Assembly: GCA_024695465.1 (NCBI GenBank)
Contig: JAILID010000070.1
Span: 1 to 52,792, forward strand
From: Lachnospiraceae bacterium
GTDB lineage: Bacteria; Bacillota; Clostridia; Lachnospirales; Lachnospiraceae
Reading direction: 5' to 3'
Length of the DNA stretch: 52,792 nt
Below the pieces are notes generated by a model. That model was not told the origin of the DNA, ran no database searches, and saw only the letters and a list, made by a program, of their open reading frames with translations. Position numbers and translations under genes: made by a program. Of the stretch, positions 50,019 to 52,792 are shown one piece after another (positions within the stretch are counted from its first letter, which is position 1; every line of letters starts with the position of its first letter).

Positions 50019-51041
50019 TTAGTTGAAACCGTAAATTTTCTGGGCGAGCGAATAGCCTCTTACCACCAGCCTGCGTCCGGTTTTACCGGGCAGATTAAGC
50101 GCCGCTCCGAGAAATGAAGAGCGGATTTTATGATACAGCTTGCGGTCTTTATTTTTCAAATACTCCCAGAGCCCCTTCTTCTCGCGGATCGCCTCGTCGC
50201 TCCCTTTCCGCATAAGAAGGATCGAGGAAACAGACATCATGATCTGCATATAGTGAACCAGAAAGTCCATATGGCTCTCCTGATTGACCAGATCCGGACG
50301 ATACGCGTCTATCATCATCCGGGTGACTTTAAGCTGCTGATCCATACGGCCAAGCATGACCTCTTCGTTAACGCTCTGATCCGTCCTGCCGATATAATAG
50401 CGGTAGAGGGTCTCATTAAGGTAATACATGGTTTTCGCATAGATTCCCGGCTGGAAAACCATCAGGTTGTCTACGTAGAAGGTGTGCTCGGGGAGCTCGA
50501 TCTTATTTGCGCGCAATAATTCCGTCCGATAGATCAGGCTGTGCATGAGAACATACTGATCGGTGCGGAGCGGCTTTTTGACTTCGTCCCATCCAAATAT
50601 CCGGTTTTCCGGAAAATGTCCCGTATAGCGCATGACCTTCTTGTGTTTCGCCCCGGCCTTATCGTACATATAATTACAGATCAGAAGATCCAGCTCCGAC
50701 TTTCCGGCAGCGATCTGCCGGAGAACCTTCATGACCTTGCAGAGGGCCTCGTAGTCCAGATAATCATCGCTGTCGCAAACCTTAAAATAAAGGCCTTTCG
50801 CCTCCCGGATCCCGGTATTCACCGCGCCTCCGTGGCCTTTGTTTTCCTGATGGATCGCGCGTACGATCCCGGGATATTTTTTCTCATATTCCCTGGCAAT
50901 CTCGAGCGTTTTGTCCAGGGTCGAGCCGTCGTCGATTACGAGAACCTCCACATCCTCCCCGCCCAGGACGGCGTAATCAATCGCTTTACCCATATAGGCC
51001 GCGGCGTTATAGCAGGGAATTGCAATCGTTAAAACCTTCAT
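50019..51041 (-). CDS. family 2 glycosyltransferase
   Basis: 340 residues, GT-A fold: LTIAIPCYNAAAYMGKAIDY, VLVIDDGSTLDKT, NKGHGGAVNTGIREAKG and the acidic metal site CDSDDYLDYE. The C-terminal part (residues 200-340) is helical and basic, ending with RRLVVRGYSLAQKIYGFN; no clear membrane helix. It probably adds a sugar to a surface glycan or lipid-linked oligosaccharide. AGGAG is seven bases before the ATG, which overlaps the mutY stop by four bases, so the pair is co-translated although the functions seem unrelated. Acceptor and donor cannot be told. Confidence 0.88.
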   Translation of the reverse strand: MKVLTIAIPCYNAAAYMGKAIDYAVLGGEDVEVLVIDDGSTLDKTLEIAREYEKKYPGIVRAIHQENKGHGGAVNTGIREAKGLYFKVCDSDDYLDYEALCKVMKVLRQIAAGKSELDLLICNYMYDKAGAKHKKVMRYTGHFPENRIFGWDEVKKPLRTDQYVLMHSLIYRTELLRANKIELPEHTFYVDNLMVFQPGIYAKTMYYLNETLYRYYIGRTDQSVNEEVMLGRMDQQLKVTRMMIDAYRPDLVNQESHMDFLVHYMQIMMSVSSILLMRKGSDEAIREKKGLWEYLKNKDRKLYHKIRSSFLGAALNLPGKTGRRLVVRGYSLAQKIYGFN

Positions 51042-52117
51042 TTTTCTTCTCCTTTATCTGTAAAAAGCCTGATATTGGCCTCTCTTGCGTACGCGGCAAA
51101 TGCCGAAGGGATCGGATAGCTTTTTTCGATCTCAGGGGCTTCGGCAAAAAGACAGCCATTCTCCACAGCGCTCCCTCCCGGAACGCGGATCTCGTATCCG
51201 ATCATTTCCCACTCAGTATGGGAAAAGATATGTTTTGCCTCCGGCAGTTCCCGGATCGTCAGGGCGAACAGGCCTTTTTCCCGTGTATATTCCAGCGCTT
51301 CCTTGCGGTTCAGAAAACCCTTTTCATTCGGAAATTCAAAAAGGCCGGCCAAAAGACCCTTTTCAGGACGTTTCCGGACAGCTATCTTTTCACCGTCTTT
51401 AAAAATGAAAACCGTGCGCTTTTCTTTTTTCCTGCCCGTTTTTCTGACGCGAACCGGCAGCTCTGTCGCCCGTCCCTGTTTTTTCGCCTCGCAGAACCTG
51501 CAAATCGGACATTCGGCGCATTTCGGTTCGGCGTTGGCAAGACAGATCATCGAGCCCAGATCCATAAACGCCTGATTCAGCTCTCCAAAAGCATAGGGTT
51601 CGCGGGGTCCGATGGCAGAGAGCTCTCCGGCGAAGGAGGATCTTACCCGCGGATTCAGAATATCCCGTTCATCCGCGGACAATCTTGCGGCTACCCGCAG
51701 GACATTCCCGTCGACTGCCGCTGCCGCTTCTCCGAAAGCAATGGAGGCTATGGCAGCGGAAGTGTAGCTCCCGATTCCGGGCAGCTTGAGAAGTTCTTTT
51801 GCTGTCTCTGGAAAATGTCCGTCCAGTTCAGCGGCAATGATCTCCGCAGCCTTCTTCATATTTCTTGCCCTGCTGTAATAGCCAAGGCCTTCCCAAAGTT
51901 TCAGGAGTTTTTCTTCCGGGCAGGCTGCGAGGCTTTCTGTGTTTGGTAAATGCTTAAGAAAACGCTGATAATAAGGAATCACAGTCTGCACCCTGGTTTG
52001 CTGCAGCATGATCTCTGAGATCCATATTCGGTAAGGGTCCCGGCTGTGACGCCAGGGCAGGTCGCGTCCGTTATGCTTATACCAGCTGCGTAAAGGTTCT
52101 ATAAATTCCGACTTCAT
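51038..52117 (-). CDS. mutY: A/G-specific adenine glycosylase MutY
   Basis: Removes adenine mispaired with 8-oxoguanine. 359 residues from the ATG at 52117 (AGGAAG four bases upstream; codons further upstream lie in the hairpin region). SEIMLQQTRVQTVIPYY carries the catalytic glutamate and QQT; LPGIGSYTSAAIASIAFG is the helix-hairpin-helix; VDGNVLRV has the catalytic aspartate. The [4Fe-4S] ligands are C-x7-C-x2-C-x5-C (CLANAEPKCAECPICRFC), with seven rather than six residues in the first gap, as I recall for clostridial forms, plus an extra cysteine. The C-terminal NUDIX-like domain reads 8-oxoG. Confidence 0.95.
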   Translation of the reverse strand: MKSEFIEPLRSWYKHNGRDLPWRHSRDPYRIWISEIMLQQTRVQTVIPYYQRFLKHLPNTESLAACPEEKLLKLWEGLGYYSRARNMKKAAEIIAAELDGHFPETAKELLKLPGIGSYTSAAIASIAFGEAAAAVDGNVLRVAARLSADERDILNPRVRSSFAGELSAIGPREPYAFGELNQAFMDLGSMICLANAEPKCAECPICRFCEAKKQGRATELPVRVRKTGRKKEKRTVFIFKDGEKIAVRKRPEKGLLAGLFEFPNEKGFLNRKEALEYTREKGLFALTIRELPEAKHIFSHTEWEMIGYEIRVPGGSAVENGCLFAEAPEIEKSYPIPSAFAAYAREANIRLFTDKGEEK

Positions 52118-52156
52118 ATGGCTTCCTGAGTGCTCAATTATAAAAAACGGACTTGC

Positions 52157-52193
52157 CGCGGAGCAATGATGTTGCCTGCCGGATTGCTCCGCG
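52157..52193 (-). repeat. hairpin in the mutY upstream region
   Basis: A perfect eleven-base-pair stem CGCGGAGCAAT/ATTGCTCCGCG with a 15-base loop. A T6 run and TATAAT lie just downstream on the minus strand. It overlaps an alternative fold, GGATTGC/GCAATCC, with the next bases. Confidence 0.6.
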
Positions 52194-52213
52194 CTTCGCG
52201 CTCCCGCAATCCT

Positions 52214-52272
52214 TAACAAAAAACTCATGCTTTGACGCGGCGCTTTGCGCCGCAAGCATTCTTTTTTTGTTA
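52214..52272. repeat. large AT/GC palindrome upstream of mutY
   Basis: TAACAAAAAA ... TTTTTTTGTTA outer arms, ATGCTT/AAGCAT middle arms and a perfect GCGGCGC/GCGCCGC stem with TTT loop (52237-52253). T runs follow on both strands, so it can act as a bidirectional terminator. Next to it, GTCGTTCATGTTCG and CGAACATGACGAC (52275-52335) form another inverted repeat. No gene is seen in 52118-52346. Confidence 0.65.
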
Positions 52273-52346
52273 GCGTCGTTCATGTTCGTGCCGCCGATTT
52301 CGCGCAAGCGCGATCGTCCGCGCGAACATGACGACCGGGCAATATC

Positions 52347-52377
52347 AAAAAAAATCCACCCATGATCTCATGGGTGG
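52347..52377 (-). terminator. terminator of the 23S-tRNA-Trp transcript
   Basis: Perfect CCACCCATGA/TCATGGGTGG stem followed by ATTTTTTTT on the minus strand, beginning four bases after the tRNA. Confidence 0.93.
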
Positions 52378-52380
52378 TAA

Positions 52381-52451
52381 CAGGGGAAGAGGGAGTCGAA
52401 CCCCCATTGACGGTTTTGGAGACCGCTTTCCTACCATTAGAAGATTCCCCT
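52381..52451 (-). tRNA. trnW: tRNA-Trp (CCA anticodon)
   Basis: A 71-base cloverleaf: acceptor AGGGGAA/TTCCCCT, D arm TTC...GAA, anticodon arm GCGGT/ACCGT with loop CTCCAAA (anticodon CCA), four-base variable loop, T arm around TTCGACT, discriminator G as usual for tRNA-Trp. The 3' CCA is not encoded. It lies 95 bases behind the 23S rRNA gene in the same direction. Confidence 0.96.
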
Positions 52452-52545
52452 AGCTAAATAAAAAAATTCGCACCCTCAAAACCGCATATACATAACCTGC
52501 CGAAGTTGGTCATTTAACCTTGCCGGAGCGCTTTCGCGCTTCCTG

Positions 52546-52792
52546 CCTGGTCAAGCCCTCGTCCTATTAGTAGCAGTCAGCTCCATGCATTGCTGCACTT
52601 CCACCCCTGCCCTATCAACCTCGTCGTCTTCAAGGGGACTTACTTCCTCGGGGGAATGGGAGGTCTCATCTTAAGGGGGGCTTCACGCTTAGATGCCTTC
52701 AGCGTTTATCCCTGCCCCACTTGGCTACCCAGCTGTGGGCCTGGCGGCCCAGCTGGTGCACCAGAGGTGGGTCCGTCCCGGTCCTCTCGTAC
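52546..52792 (-). rRNA. rrl: 23S ribosomal RNA, 3' end (partial)
   Basis: The minus strand reads the conserved 3' region of 23S rRNA: the sarcin-ricin loop core AGTACGAGAGGACC begins at the window edge, followed by GGTGCACCAG, GGATAAACGCTGAAGGCATC, TAAGCGTGAAGCCC and the closing CTACTAATAGGACGAGGGC-TTGACC. The exact end (taken near 52546) is set by analogy with the usual GGTCAAG pairing at the 5' end. Only the last 250 bases are inside the window. Between it and the tRNA there is a small AGCGC-GAAA-GCGCT hairpin but no 5S rRNA. Confidence 0.95.

Noticed and set aside
49360-52380. Recent mobile element around the SCIFF and mutY genes
   Set aside because: No transposase, integrase or target-site duplication is visible; only short palindromes and one shared motif.
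1-52792. CRISPR arrays or phage genes
   Set aside because: No regularly spaced direct repeats and no structural phage, integrase or cas-like genes were seen.

Overview
The window looks like a chromosomal segment of a fairly GC-rich Lachnospiraceae-type anaerobe (Clostridia). The reasons are a SCIFF six-cysteine peptide with its radical SAM maturase next to a fused secDF, a single-chain pyruvate:ferredoxin oxidoreductase, a dimeric-type glycyl-tRNA synthetase next to recO and era, an mglBAC sugar importer, M16C protease, YfhO-type envelope proteins, Gram-positive lipoproteins, strong GGAGG ribosome sites and promoters with an extended -10 (TGnTATAAT). No phage, IS element or CRISPR array is visible.

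Region by region. (1) 1-10227 is a divergent envelope-sugar locus. On the minus strand a PLP enzyme, an ArnC-like polyprenyl-phosphate glycosyltransferase and an ATP-grasp ligase form one overlapping unit; rfbB, an SDR, rfbC and a cut-off membrane protein follow from their own promoter. On the plus strand lie wecE (dTDP-4-keto-6-deoxyglucose aminotransferase) and a large YfhO membrane protein. Together they could make a dTDP-4-amino-sugar, modify it, load it on undecaprenyl phosphate and transfer it outside. (2) 10331-17121, minus strand, is housekeeping: M16C protease, era, recO, a lipoprotein, glyS. (3) 17312-22782: porA/nifJ and an ABC-F ATPase. (4) 22909-30134 is a four-gene operon with overlapping ends: a degenerate LytR-CpsA-Psr-like protein with a large cytosolic domain, a second YfhO, a small membrane protein, and a polytopic protein fused to a VanZ domain. 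(5) 30244-35172: MATE transporter, thiamine pyrophosphokinase, SGNH hydrolase, comEC. (6) 35471-39418, plus strand: a zinc regulon, zur-znuA-znuC-znuB plus a CC-motif lipoprotein, behind a consensus promoter overlapped by a palindromic operator. (7) 39468-41463: a type III restriction subunit remnant, azlCD, an unknown protein. (8) 41533-45327: mglBAC. (9) 45695-49773: scfA (SCIFF), scfB, secDF. (10) 50019-52792: mutY with a family 2 glycosyltransferase, tRNA-Trp, and the 3' end of a 23S rRNA gene, all on the minus strand.

The most interesting parts are the two envelope systems (regions 1 and 4), the zinc operon with its extra lipoprotein, and a family of multi-hairpin intergenic elements upstream of several minus-strand genes. 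Assignments come from reading the sequence and recognising family motifs; no database search was run.
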